A DNA stretch of 25,692 bases from Campylobacteraceae bacterium (GTDB lineage: Bacteria > Campylobacterota > Campylobacteria > Campylobacterales > Campylobacteraceae), in the NCBI GenBank assembly GCA_031259875.1, contig JAIRKW010000004.1:1-25692 (forward strand), given 5' to 3'. Below are positions 6,703-14,624 of this stretch, piece after piece (within the stretch, counting starts at the first letter, position 1; the number at the start of each line of letters is the position of its first letter). A program made the position numbers and the translations under genes. The notes beneath the pieces are model-generated. The model did no database searches and was not told where the DNA came from. It saw only the letters and a list, made by a program, of their open reading frames with translations.

Positions 6703-8754
6703 TGAATATCTGACATTCGCGTAGTAGCCTCTTCCTTCTTGAGGATATGCGATATCATAATAATAATATTTATCAAAAATATTTTTAACGCCCGCGCTTA
6801 TTTCCAAATCATCTATTGGGCGGTAAATAACTCTTATATCGGCAACTGTGAAGCCTTTATTTTTTTCATTTGTGCCGAATGATGAGTATCGTTCGCTCTC
6901 ATATCTTACTGTAGGAAGAATATTAACTTTGTTTAAAACAGTAAATTTGGCAGAAGCGTAAAGATTGTGTTTTGGTACATCTGTTACGTAAGGATTAACC
7001 AAATCACCTTTATCGACAATTTTAGTATCTATATATGTATATGAAACTGTGGTAGAGAACATATCGTTCCAATAAGAGTTCAGCGAAGCTTCAAAACCTG
7101 TGTGCTTCTCTTCTCCTGCATTTTTATACTGTACAATATAACCAAGAGGCTGTCTTGGCGGATTAGCAGTTGGATCGCCATAATCGTATCCATTTTCAAG
7201 TACTATAAAGTTATCCGTTTGTGCGTAAAAAACAGCCGCTTTAGCGACGTGGGAGTTGTTGTAAATATATTCGGCGCCTACCTCATAGTTTAGTGCTTCT
7301 TCCGCTTCCAAAGCTGGATTTGGAACCACTTGCCAATTTTCAGGAGAGTATCTTTGTCTTATCGACGGTATATTATTTTTCTTTGAAACCGAACCATACA
7401 CTAATAAGTCATTATTCGGCTGAAAGTATAAAATAGTCTGGGGGCTGAAAGCCGAAATTTCTTTTAGCTCGCTGTCATTAATATCAGGCCAGTTCTTCCA
7501 TGGCAAAGGAATATCGGACTCTATTTTGGTGATTTTATTTCTATCGTAAGCCCCACCGACGACCCAAGTAAACTGTTCGTTAAATTTCCAAATATGTTCA
7601 ATTCCTACAGACAGAGTATCTCCGTTGACGCGCTCTTGAGCTGTGTAAGGGTTGGGGTTATAGGCAAAGTTCTCTATATTATATTTGTGTGTATCAAATT
7701 TTTTAGAAAGAGAGACTTTAAACATTTTATCATCTGATAGTCTGAAGCTGCCTTCCACGATACCGCCATAAGAGCTGTCGTTATACTCATGCGTCTGCTC
7801 TTTGTCAGAAAGGTTATAGTTCTCTGAACCGTAATTATTTATAAAATTATAAAATCTATCATAATACCAACGTGAATTTACGGCAAAATTGTCAAAATAA
7901 GTCTTTGTAAGCACATAGTAGCTTATTCTATCAAGATCTTTCCAGTACCATTTGTCTACACTTGATGTAACAACATCATTGGCAGCAAATGGCTGTCCTT
8001 TTTCCCCGTCTTGCTTAATATAATTTATGGAGTATTCGTCCGTATCGTTAGGAGTAAGTCCAACTTTAAAATTTACTTGTAAATCTTTATTTTTGGCATT
8101 TTCTCTTTTGCGGCCGTAGTCTTTTTGATTACCGTTTGGTGTATAATCGTGCGGAAGGTTATAATATTCTCTTTGGGTATTTAAAACTGATAAAGCTATA
8201 TAATATGTATCCTGTCCCGTGCCTATGCTAAGGGATTCTTCATAACCTTTACCGTTTGTTATACCAGCACCCACGCTTCCTTCAATCTGCTCCGATGGTC
8301 TTTTAGAGACGATATTGATGGCACCGCCAAGCGAATTTGAACCAAGCAGTGATGATGTATAGCCTTTTGAGACGATAATCTCACTTATGTCAAAAGTATT
8401 GATTCTTGCGACATCTACGCTTTTGTCATATGGTGAATAGACAGGGATACCGTCCACAAATACGGGAACTCTTGTACCACCAAACCCTCTTATATTGACA
8501 CCGCCTTTAGTGCCTCCGTCTTCGCCATATGTATTAACTATACCTGGTATTTGCTGCAAGGCTTCACCGATACTATTAGCTCCGATTTCTCTTGTGAATT
8601 CTTCGTCAATTGTATCTGAAACTCTGGAGCTTTGTTCTATCTCTGCGGCTTCTATAACCTCAATTGTTTCGATTGTTTCAACCGAACTCTTTGCGTACAA
8701 ATCACCAAGACATAAAGCTGCCGCAACGGCGCTTATATATAATTTTTTTTTCAT
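6697..8754 (-). CDS. TonB-dependent outer-membrane receptor
   Basis: Outer-membrane beta-barrel transporter of 685 residues that would import a chelated metal or similar ligand using TonB energy. The signal peptide (MKKKLYISAVAAALCLGDLYA) is followed by a TonB-box-like ETIEVIEA, the plug domain (roughly 45-155, with EALQQIPGI, NIRGFGG, VFVDGIPVY and SLGGAINIVSK), and a barrel ending in NVRYSF with the C-terminal Phe needed for assembly. A longer frame starts at 8772; the ATG at 8752-8754 is chosen because AGGGGTGG lies just upstream and the signal peptide then begins with MKKK. The ligand is not evident: no siderophore, cobalamin or other uptake genes are adjacent. It is divergent from topA and separated from the pigment operon by a hairpin. 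Confidence 0.93.
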   Translation of the reverse strand: MKKKLYISAVAAALCLGDLYAKSSVETIETIEVIEAAEIEQSSRVSDTIDEEFTREIGANSIGEALQQIPGIVNTYGEDGGTKGGVNIRGFGGTRVPVFVDGIPVYSPYDKSVDVARINTFDISEIIVSKGYTSSLLGSNSLGGAINIVSKRPSEQIEGSVGAGITNGKGYEESLSIGTGQDTYYIALSVLNTQREYYNLPHDYTPNGNQKDYGRKRENAKNKDLQVNFKVGLTPNDTDEYSINYIKQDGEKGQPFAANDVVTSSVDKWYWKDLDRISYYVLTKTYFDNFAVNSRWYYDRFYNFINNYGSENYNLSDKEQTHEYNDSSYGGIVEGSFRLSDDKMFKVSLSKKFDTHKYNIENFAYNPNPYTAQERVNGDTLSVGIEHIWKFNEQFTWVVGGAYDRNKITKIESDIPLPWKNWPDINDSELKEISAFSPQTILYFQPNNDLLVYGSVSKKNNIPSIRQRYSPENWQVVPNPALEAEEALNYEVGAEYIYNNSHVAKAAVFYAQTDNFIVLENGYDYGDPTANPPRQPLGYIVQYKNAGEEKHTGFEASLNSYWNDMFSTTVSYTYIDTKIVDKGDLVNPYVTDVPKHNLYASAKFTVLNKVNILPTVRYESERYSSFGTNEKNKGFTVADIRVIYRPIDDLEISAGVKNIFDKYYYYDIAYPQEGRGYYANVRYSF

Positions 8755-8791
8755 TGCCACCCCTAATTTCATATATTAAAATTCAAAGTTT

Positions 8792-8797
8792 ATTATA
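8792..8797 (-). promoter_or_regulatory. -10 element for the TonB-dependent receptor gene
   Basis: The minus strand shows a perfect TATAAT within GTTATAATAAAC, about 38 nt before the chosen start. No convincing -35 or Fur box was recognised. Confidence 0.55.
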
Positions 8798-8824
8798 ACA
8801 TAATATTTTTTATAAGTATCGGCT

Positions 8825-8866
8825 TTAATGGATATAAAAGTATTAATGTAGTATTTGTCGCATTAA
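8825..8866. repeat. three TTAATG units at 18-bp spacing upstream of the receptor promoter
   Basis: TTAATG occurs at 8825-8830 and 8843-8848 in direct orientation and as its inverse CATTAA at 8861-8866; the unit starts are exactly 18 bp apart. The outer units extend to a 7-bp inverted repeat (TTTAATG/CATTAAA), flanked by a further inverted pair TATCGG (8817-8822) and CCGATA (8878-8883). The array lies just upstream of the receptor -10 element, where an operator would sit. The rest of the 294-bp gap between the receptor gene and topA is AT-rich with no other gene seen. Confidence 0.35.
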
Positions 8867-9013
8867 AAACAAACGCTCCGATAAAGCAGTAACGATATAG
8901 AACTGTATTTAAATATTATTGAAATATTTCAGGCATATATCACAAAAATACGTTATAAGCAAGTTCTTTCAAACAAGTTTTAAAGTCTTAAGTATATTTA
9001 TCTGTTTTTTTGA

Positions 9014-9019
9014 TAGAAT
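9014..9019 (+). promoter_or_regulatory. -10 element for topA
   Basis: TAGAAT preceded by a T-run and TGA (TTTTTTTGATAGAAT), 30 nt before the topA start. It matches the extended -10 pattern shared by several genes in this window. Confidence 0.5.
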
Positions 9020-9048
9020 TTCACAATCAAAAAAAGGAAAGGTCTGTT

Positions 9049-11109
9049 TTGAAATCACTGATTATAGTAGAGTCGCCCGCAAAAGCAAAAACTATCAAGA
9101 ATTTTTTGGGAGATGATTATTTGGTTTTGGCTTCCAAGGGACATATAAGGGATTTGCCAAAAAGCAGCTTTGGGATAAAAATTGAAAAATCGGTTTTTAC
9201 GCCTGAATATAAAATAGCAAAAGAACACACTGCAATCGTTAAAGAGATAAAAACTGCCGCAGCAAAAAGCGAAGAGATATACATCGCGACCGATGAGGAT
9301 AGAGAGGGTGAGGCTATCGGTTATCATATCGCGATTGCTATCGGTAAAGAACCTGAAAAACTTCCCAGAATAGCATTTCATGAGATAACAAAAAGCGCCA
9401 TTGTAAACTCTTTGAAAAATCCAAGACATATAGATATAGACAGCGTAAACGCGCAGCAGGCAAGAAGGCTTTTGGATAGAATAGTAGGCTATAAACTCTC
9501 TCCTCTTTTGGGTCTAAAAATCCAAAAAGGCTTAAGCGCGGGCAGAGTACAATCTTCCGCACTTAAAATAGTAGTGGACAAAGAGCGCGAGATAAGAGCC
9601 TTCAAAAAAGAGGAATACTGGAGTATAGACGCTCTGTTTATGCCCAATATAGAAGCTCTTTTAATAGAATTTGAAAATAGTAAAATAGAAAAAATGAGCA
9701 TAAAAGACGAAAAAATGGCTTTTATGATAAAAGAGGCGATACAAGACAAGTCTTATATTGTGGAAAGTATAGAGAAAAAAACCAGAACCTCTTCTCCTCA
9801 GCCGCCGTTTATGACCTCCACAATGCAGCAAAGCGCCTCTTCAATGCTTGGTTTTTCACCTAAACGAACTATGAGCATAGCACAAAAGTTATATGAAGGA
9901 GTAAAAACTCCAAACGGTATAAGCGGTATTATTACTTATATGAGAACAGACTCTTTAAATATTGCCAAAGAAGCTGTGGATACCGCAAGAGAAGAGATAC
10001 TCAAAAGTTACGGCAATGAGTATTTAAGCAAAAACCCAAGAGTTTATGCGACAAAATCAAAAAGTGCGCAAGAGGCTCACGAGGCGATACGTCCTACCAT
10101 TATAAGTTTTACGCCGCAGATTGCTAAAAACTATCTTGAAGCGGAGGATTTGAAACTCTATACCCTTATATATAACCGCTTTTTAGCTTCACAGATGGCG
10201 GATGCGCGTTTTGAATCTCAAAGCGTTATATTCGCCTCTTCCAATGCCAGATTTAAAGCCAGCGGCAGAAAGCTTTTGTTTGACGGATTTCATAAAGTTT
10301 ACGGCGGCAGCGATAAAGATATGCTATTGCCGGATTTGAAGGAAAAAGAGCAGATAGCTTTAAAACAAGTTGAAGCTAACCAACATTTTACCGAGCCTCC
10401 GGCAAGATATTCGGAAGCAAGTCTTATAAATAAGCTTGAGAGTTTAGGCATAGGACGCCCTTCAACTTACGCGCCTACGATTTCCATATTAAATTCGCGT
10501 AACTATATTAATATAGAAAAAAAGCAAATTGTTCCAACTGAAATAGCTTTTACGGTTACGGAACTGCTTGAAAAACATTTCCCAAAAATTGTAGACAGCG
10601 GTTTTACATCATCTATGGAAGATACGTTAGATCTTATCGCGGCCGGCAAAAAGGATTGGCAGATTGTTTTGGGCGAATTTTATACGCCGTTTGACGAACA
10701 GATAAGCAAAGGCAAAAAAGAGATACAAAGCATTAAAGTCGCTACTCCCATAGGTGAGAAGTGTCCTGAATGCGGCAGTGAACTGCTTTTAAGAAAAGGC
10801 AGATACGGCGAATTTGTAGCGTGCAGCAACTACCCTAAATGCAAGTATACAAAAAATATCAACCAAGCTCCCAAAAAAGAGCCTCTTAAACTTCTTGTCA
10901 AGTGTCCCGAGTGCGGCGGAGATATTATAGAGCGCGTCTCAAGACGGGGTAAATTTTTTGGATGCTCCAACTATCCGAAGTGTAAATTTATCTCAAATAA
11001 TGAGCCTACAAACGAGAAATGTTCCGAATGCGGCGGCATGATGGTAAAAAAATCTCTTAAAAAAGGTGATTTTTTAGAGTGCATAAAGTGTAAACATAGA
11101 ACGGAATAG
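9049..11109 (+). CDS. topA: DNA topoisomerase I (type IA)
   Basis: Relaxes negative supercoils by a transient 5'-phosphotyrosine break. The 686 residues contain the N-terminal TOPRIM domain (LIIVESPAKA near the start; acidic DxDxE triad D82, D84, E86 in TDEDREGE), the catalytic tyrosine Y297 in ITYMRTDS, and three C-terminal four-cysteine zinc ribbons (each CxxCG...CxxxxKC-like: CPECGS, CPECGG and CSECGG). The start is taken as TTG at 9049-9051: AAAGGAAAGG sits 6 nt upstream and the protein then begins MKSLIIVESPAKAK as in other TopA proteins. An in-frame TTG further upstream at 9010 has no ribosome site and would add residues foreign to the family. No terminator is evident before gltA. Confidence 0.97.
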   Translation: MKSLIIVESPAKAKTIKNFLGDDYLVLASKGHIRDLPKSSFGIKIEKSVFTPEYKIAKEHTAIVKEIKTAAAKSEEIYIATDEDREGEAIGYHIAIAIGKEPEKLPRIAFHEITKSAIVNSLKNPRHIDIDSVNAQQARRLLDRIVGYKLSPLLGLKIQKGLSAGRVQSSALKIVVDKEREIRAFKKEEYWSIDALFMPNIEALLIEFENSKIEKMSIKDEKMAFMIKEAIQDKSYIVESIEKKTRTSSPQPPFMTSTMQQSASSMLGFSPKRTMSIAQKLYEGVKTPNGISGIITYMRTDSLNIAKEAVDTAREEILKSYGNEYLSKNPRVYATKSKSAQEAHEAIRPTIISFTPQIAKNYLEAEDLKLYTLIYNRFLASQMADARFESQSVIFASSNARFKASGRKLLFDGFHKVYGGSDKDMLLPDLKEKEQIALKQVEANQHFTEPPARYSEASLINKLESLGIGRPSTYAPTISILNSRNYINIEKKQIVPTEIAFTVTELLEKHFPKIVDSGFTSSMEDTLDLIAAGKKDWQIVLGEFYTPFDEQISKGKKEIQSIKVATPIGEKCPECGSELLLRKGRYGEFVACSNYPKCKYTKNINQAPKKEPLKLLVKCPECGGDIIERVSRRGKFFGCSNYPKCKFISNNEPTNEKCSECGGMMVKKSLKKGDFLECIKCKHRTE

Positions 11110-11205
11110 GCAAAAAGCCGCACAAAGAGCATTTATATTACCAAAAGTAACACATTAATAAAGATAGTGTGTAATATGGTTACACTCAAAGATAAACTAT
11201 CCTCT

Positions 11206-11219
11206 TATAATTATATAAT
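11206..11219 (+). promoter_or_regulatory. overlapping -10 elements for gltA
   Basis: Two TATAAT hexamers occur 8 bp apart (11206-11211 and 11214-11219), 28-36 nt before the start codon. TTACAC near 11180 could be a -35 for the first, with a long spacer. The doubled hexamer may give two adjacent transcription starts. Confidence 0.55.
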
Positions 11220-11246
11220 ACAACAAACTATAAGGAGAGCGAAATT

Positions 11247-12527
11247 ATGGATAAAAAAAATAGTGTCACTATGACGGACAATCGTACTGGAAAAAATTTT
11301 GAATATAACATCATAGACCCTACCTTGGGTGCACCCGTAGTGGATATCGCTACATTTTACAAGGATACAGGACTTTTTATGCTGGACAGAGGTTTTACAT
11401 CAACAGCATCATGCAGGTCAAGAATAACATATATAGACGGCTTAAAAGGTAAGTTGATGTATAGAGGTTATGATATCTCCTATCTTGCGACACAGAAAAG
11501 TTTTGTTGATACCGCACATCTGCTGTTGTATAAAAAGCTTCCCTCAGACAGCGAAAGAGATGCGTTTAAGCTTGAACTAAAAAAACGCTCTTTTATACAT
11601 GAGGGTATGAAAAAACTATTTGACGCATTTCCTGACAATGCTCATCCTATGGCTATTTTATCTGCAGCAGTATCGGCTCTTTCTACATTTTATTTTGATC
11701 ATTTGGATATAGATTCACCAGAAGAGTATATGGAGATGGCAAAAAGAATAATCGCCAAAATTCCTACAATAGCTGCATTTTCATATAGATACAGCCGCGG
11801 ACTTCCTATTATCTATCCAAATCTCGACAGAGGATTTACAGAGAATATATTATATATGTTAAGAGCTTATCCGCATGATCATATAGATTTGAAACCTATA
11901 GAGGTGAAAGCGCTTGATGCAATCTTTACGCTTCACGCAGACCATGAGCAAAACGCTTCTACAACTACGGTCAGAACTGTAGCATCTACACACGCGCATC
12001 CATATGCGGCGATAAGTGCCGGAATATGTGCTCTTTGGGGCAGGTCGCACGGCGGTGCAAATGAGTCTGTAATAAGTCAGCTTGAGATGATAGGCGATGT
12101 GAAAAATGTCGAAAAATATATCGCTAAAGCTAAAGATAAAAACGATCCGTTCAGACTTATGGGATTTGGACACAGAGTTTATAAAAACTTTGACCCAAGA
12201 GCAACTATACTGAAAGATATCCGTGAAAAATTAATGAAAGAGCGTGATATAGACAGCAAACTCGTAGAAGTCGCAAATAAAATTGAAGAGATTGCACTGC
12301 GCGACGAATATTTTATAGAGCGTGGATTGTATCCAAATATAGATTTTTATTCAGGACTTATACTGCGCGCTTTGGGTATACCAAAAGAGATGTATGCTGT
12401 TATATTTGTTATAGGAAGAGTTCCCGGCTGGATAGCGCAATGGATAGAATTCAAAGAACAGCCAGACGGCAAAATTGCAAGACCAAGGCAATTATATTTG
12501 GGGCCAACAGAGATAAAACCGGAATAG
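11247..12527 (+). CDS. gltA: citrate synthase
   Basis: Condenses oxaloacetate and acetyl-CoA to citrate, the entry into the TCA cycle (oxidative or as part of the reductive cycle's background in this group). The 426 residues have the family length, with catalytic residues H268 (SHGGANE), H309 (MGFGHRVYK) and D366 (NIDFYSGL), matching H264, H305 and D362 of the E. coli enzyme with a constant offset of four. The N-terminal beta-rich domain (YNIIDPTLGAP, FTSTASCRSRITYIDG) is typical of the hexameric Gram-negative type. The ATG at 11247 has AAGGAG at an ideal distance. It has its own promoter and a terminator 12 bp after the stop, so it is probably monocistronic. Confidence 0.97.
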   Translation: MDKKNSVTMTDNRTGKNFEYNIIDPTLGAPVVDIATFYKDTGLFMLDRGFTSTASCRSRITYIDGLKGKLMYRGYDISYLATQKSFVDTAHLLLYKKLPSDSERDAFKLELKKRSFIHEGMKKLFDAFPDNAHPMAILSAAVSALSTFYFDHLDIDSPEEYMEMAKRIIAKIPTIAAFSYRYSRGLPIIYPNLDRGFTENILYMLRAYPHDHIDLKPIEVKALDAIFTLHADHEQNASTTTVRTVASTHAHPYAAISAGICALWGRSHGGANESVISQLEMIGDVKNVEKYIAKAKDKNDPFRLMGFGHRVYKNFDPRATILKDIREKLMKERDIDSKLVEVANKIEEIALRDEYFIERGLYPNIDFYSGLILRALGIPKEMYAVIFVIGRVPGWIAQWIEFKEQPDGKIARPRQLYLGPTEIKPE

Positions 12528-12538
12528 ATATTAAATGC

Positions 12539-12570
12539 AAAAACCCTTTTACGCTAAAAATCGGGTTTTT
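12539..12570 (+). terminator. rho-independent terminator of gltA
   Basis: AAAAACCC (12539-12546) pairs with GGGTTTTT (12563-12570) around a 16-nt loop, ending in a T-run, 12 bp after the gltA stop. Confidence 0.75.
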
Positions 12571-12615
12571 ATTTGATATTTTTCGGGTAATTTAAATATT
12601 ATTTAGTATCATTTT

Positions 12616-12643
12616 TTTACAGTAAATCTTTTTGCTATACAAT
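12616..12643 (+). promoter_or_regulatory. promoter reading into the gltA-downstream intergenic region
   Basis: TTTACA (12616-12621) and TACAAT (12638-12643) are separated by 16 bp, one of the best -35/-10 pairs in the window. No coding region follows on this strand, which is why it is taken as support for a non-coding RNA starting near 12650. Confidence 0.5.
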
Positions 12644-12649
12644 ACGCCC

Positions 12650-12795
12650 TGCCAAAATTATATAAAGCACTTACTGCTCTTATAGTTTTGAGCAGTTCTC
12701 ATAACGCACGGCAAAAATGCTTACCACACCCTACCTAACTCCTTTAGCTGATTTGCCGTGCTTATAAGTCCAAAAACTGCAGAAAACCAGTTTCT
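12650..12795 (+). ncRNA. candidate structured small RNA
   Basis: Between the promoter at 12616-12643 and the small membrane protein gene, about 145 nt hold no open frame but strong self-complementarity. Hairpin 1 has 7-bp arms ACTGCTC (12673-12679) and GAGCAGT (12690-12696). Hairpin 2 has perfect 10-bp arms GCACGGCAAA (12706-12715) and TTTGCCGTGC (12752-12761) around a 36-nt C-rich loop that contains CTCCTTT (12739-12745), complementary to a Shine-Dalgarno sequence. A third short hairpin at 12774-12793 could end it. AAGCAC (12665-12670) can also pair with GTGCTT (12758-12763), which competes with hairpin 2. It does not match 6S, SRP, tmRNA or a riboswitch I know. The strand is inferred from the promoter; the structure alone would also fold on the minus strand. 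Confidence 0.4.
12772..12793 (-). terminator. terminator of the small membrane protein gene
   Basis: On the minus strand AAACTG (12788-12793 side) pairs with CAGTTT (12774-12779 side) and is followed by TTTTT, directly after the stop codon at 12794-12796. The stem is only 6 bp. On the plus strand the same hairpin could serve as a weak end for the candidate RNA. Confidence 0.5.
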
Positions 12796-12964
12796 ATAAA
12801 TTCTTTAACGTAACACCTAAAGCTAAAAGAACATACGCAGCGGTTAAAAACCAAAACGAATAAGGTGTAATTACAGGAATAGCCACAAACTGACCTAAAA
12901 CAGCAACAATAGCAACAAGAAGTGTGATTAAAAATATCACCTGTGTCGGCGCACTTAATCTCAT
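12794..12964 (-). CDS. small two-helix membrane protein, 56 aa
   Basis: Short gene starting at the ATG 12962-12964, with an unusually strong GGAGGAGGG ribosome site just upstream and a TATAAT promoter. The protein begins MRLSAPTQVIFLITLL and ends ALGVTLKNL; it has two hydrophobic segments (about 8-29 and 36-52) joined by a short turn with ITPYSFW. It resembles a small membrane-protein family of proteobacteria that starts MRLSAPT and carries a YSFW-like turn; no function is known to me. Evidence that it is real: strong ribosome site, promoter, terminator-like hairpin right after the stop, and a fully membrane-like composition. It lies downstream of the FtsB-like gene on the same strand but has its own promoter. 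Confidence 0.75.
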   Translation of the reverse strand: MRLSAPTQVIFLITLLVAIVAVLGQFVAIPVITPYSFWFLTAAYVLLALGVTLKNL

Positions 12965-12994
12965 ATCTACCCTCCTCCCAAGAATTGAAAGTGC

Positions 12995-13000
12995 ATTATA
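12995..13000 (-). promoter_or_regulatory. -10 element for the 56-aa membrane protein
   Basis: Minus-strand TATAAT in GCAGTATAATGCAC, about 31 nt before the start codon. The 110 bp between this gene and the FtsB-like stop is AT-rich and holds nothing else recognisable. Confidence 0.55.
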
Positions 13001-13074
13001 CTGCGATATTTATCTTAAATATTTAAACAAATAAAATTACATTTAAAAAAAAGTTTGTGTTAAGAATTAAATTA

Positions 13075-13356
13075 CTATTGTCTTATGTCAGGATCTAACT
13101 GTTGCAATTCAAAAAGCTCTTTTTGCAGTCTTGCATTTTCGTTTTTCAACTCTTTCATCCGTTGTTCAAGGCGTACTTTATCAGTCTTGAGACTAAGCAG
13201 CACCTCCAGCGAAGAGTTGCCAAAAAGCATATTTCCAAAATATATGCCAAGTATAATAACAACAAAACCGACCACTATTTTTCTGCTGTAAGAGAAAATT
13301 TTTTCATGGTCGGCTTTATTTAAGAGGTTTTGCTTTAAACTCTCAACTGTTTTCAT
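13075..13356 (-). CDS. FtsB/DivIC-like septum formation protein
   Basis: Bitopic membrane protein of 93 residues: a short basic cytoplasmic N-terminus, one transmembrane helix (about 27-45) and a periplasmic coiled coil (about 50-88, rich in Leu, Glu and Lys heptads such as LEQRMKELKNENARLQKEL). This layout is that of FtsB/DivIC, which joins FtsL and FtsQ in the divisome. Sequence similarity in this family is low, so the call rests on architecture and on gene order: in Campylobacterota a gene of this type follows recA-eno. The start ATGA overlaps the eno stop by 4 nt, implying coupling. In Campylobacter an AMIN-domain gene follows; none is present here. Confidence 0.8.
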   Translation of the reverse strand: MKTVESLKQNLLNKADHEKIFSYSRKIVVGFVVIILGIYFGNMLFGNSSLEVLLSLKTDKVRLEQRMKELKNENARLQKELFELQQLDPDIRQ

Positions 13357-14624
13357 TTTTTAAAGAGTGTTCTTCCCAAATACTCTCCGCAGGCAAGCTC
13401 TCTTTCTATTTCCAAAAGGCGGTTGTATTTGGCAGTTCTTTCGCCTCTTGCCATAGCACCTGTCTTTATCTGTCCGGAGTTAATACCGACAGCAAAATCA
13501 GCTATGAAAGTATCTTCGCTCTCGCCGCTTCTGTGGCTTACCACGCAAGCATAACTGTTTTTATGAGCCAAACGAATAGTCTCTAATGTTTGCGTTACCG
13601 TACCGATTTGGTTTAGTTTGATAAGTATGGAGTTTGCCGCACCTTTTTTAATGCCTTGTGCTAAAATCGCTGCATTTGTTACAAAAAGGTCATCACCCAC
13701 AAGCTGTACTTTGCCGCCGACTTTTTTTGTAAGCAGTTCCCATCCTTCCCAATCATCTTCGCTAAGTCCATCTTCAATAGAAACTATCGGATATTTTGCG
13801 CAAAGTTCGGCGTAATAGTCTACCATTTGAGAGCTGCTTAAAATTCTGCCCTCGCCTTTTAAGTCGTAAGCACCTTTATTATAAAATTCACTGCTCGCTG
13901 CATCAAGTGCAATAGCTATATCTTTGCCCGCTTCATATCCGGCATGCTTTATCGCCTCTACTAAAACTTTAATCGGTTCTTCATTGTTTTTGAGATTCGG
14001 AGCAAATCCACCCTCATCACCCAAAGATATGGAATGTCCGCTCTTTTGCAAAATCTCTTTAAGGCCGTGATAGCACTCAGTAACAGCGCGCAAAGCATCG
14101 CTGAAACTGTCAAAATTTAAAGGCATAAGCATATATTCTTGAAAATCAACACTATTGTCGGCATGCTTACCGCCGTTTATGACATTAAACATCGGTGTGG
14201 GCAGTACGGAAGCATTAACTCCACCTATATAGCGATATAGTGGAATACTGAGACTTTTTGCCGCCGCGCGCGCCGTTGCCATAGATACGCCTAGAGCTGC
14301 GTTAGCTCCGAGATTTGAGAAATTATTCGTGCCGTCAATATCTTGTATGAGTCTATCTATATGCGTTTGATTAAAAGGCTCTAACCCTATTAGTTCATTG
14401 CCTATTGTACCGATATTCTCACAAGCTTTTAAAACGCCTTTGCCTTTGAAACGCTTAGGATCTTTATCTCTTAATTCTATCGCTTCTTTACTTCCTGTAC
14501 TTGCACCGCTGGGAACTATAGCAGAAGCTCTTGTGCCGTCGCTTAAAACGACGGTTACTTTTACGGTTGGGTTGCCTCGGCTGTCTAAAACTTCAAATCC
14601 ATACACATCATCAATGTATATCAT
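13353..14624 (-). CDS. eno: enolase (phosphopyruvate hydratase)
   Basis: Interconverts 2-phosphoglycerate and phosphoenolpyruvate. The 423 residues carry all key positions: the catalytic pair E204 (GDEGGFAPN) and K336 (LIKLNQIGT), magnesium ligands D241, E284 and D311, the lid loop SGAST (39-43) and K387. The ATG at 14622-14624 is chosen over an in-frame GTG one codon earlier because AGGAG lies 7 nt before the ATG; the recA stop and this start overlap as TGATG. The 3' end overlaps the FtsB-like gene as ATGA. The recA-eno pairing is characteristic of Campylobacterota and ties a glycolytic/gluconeogenic enzyme to the same message as a repair protein. Confidence 0.98.
   Translation of the reverse strand: MIYIDDVYGFEVLDSRGNPTVKVTVVLSDGTRASAIVPSGASTGSKEAIELRDKDPKRFKGKGVLKACENIGTIGNELIGLEPFNQTHIDRLIQDIDGTNNFSNLGANAALGVSMATARAAAKSLSIPLYRYIGGVNASVLPTPMFNVINGGKHADNSVDFQEYMLMPLNFDSFSDALRAVTECYHGLKEILQKSGHSISLGDEGGFAPNLKNNEEPIKVLVEAIKHAGYEAGKDIAIALDAASSEFYNKGAYDLKGEGRILSSSQMVDYYAELCAKYPIVSIEDGLSEDDWEGWELLTKKVGGKVQLVGDDLFVTNAAILAQGIKKGAANSILIKLNQIGTVTQTLETIRLAHKNSYACVVSHRSGESEDTFIADFAVGINSGQIKTGAMARGERTAKYNRLLEIERELACGEYLGRTLFKK

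Noticed and set aside
8780..9040. Fur box controlling the TonB-dependent receptor
   Set aside because: No segment resembles the GATAATGATAATCATTATC-type palindrome closely enough to claim.
9055..9749. Minus-strand frames within topA
   Set aside because: Antisense to the conserved TOPRIM and core domains of topA; no start signals.
12690..12765. c-di-GMP or cobalamin riboswitch on the minus strand
   Set aside because: The CACGGCAAA segment briefly resembles GEMM/cobalamin elements, but the required conserved cores are absent and the only gene in that direction is gltA, read on the other strand.
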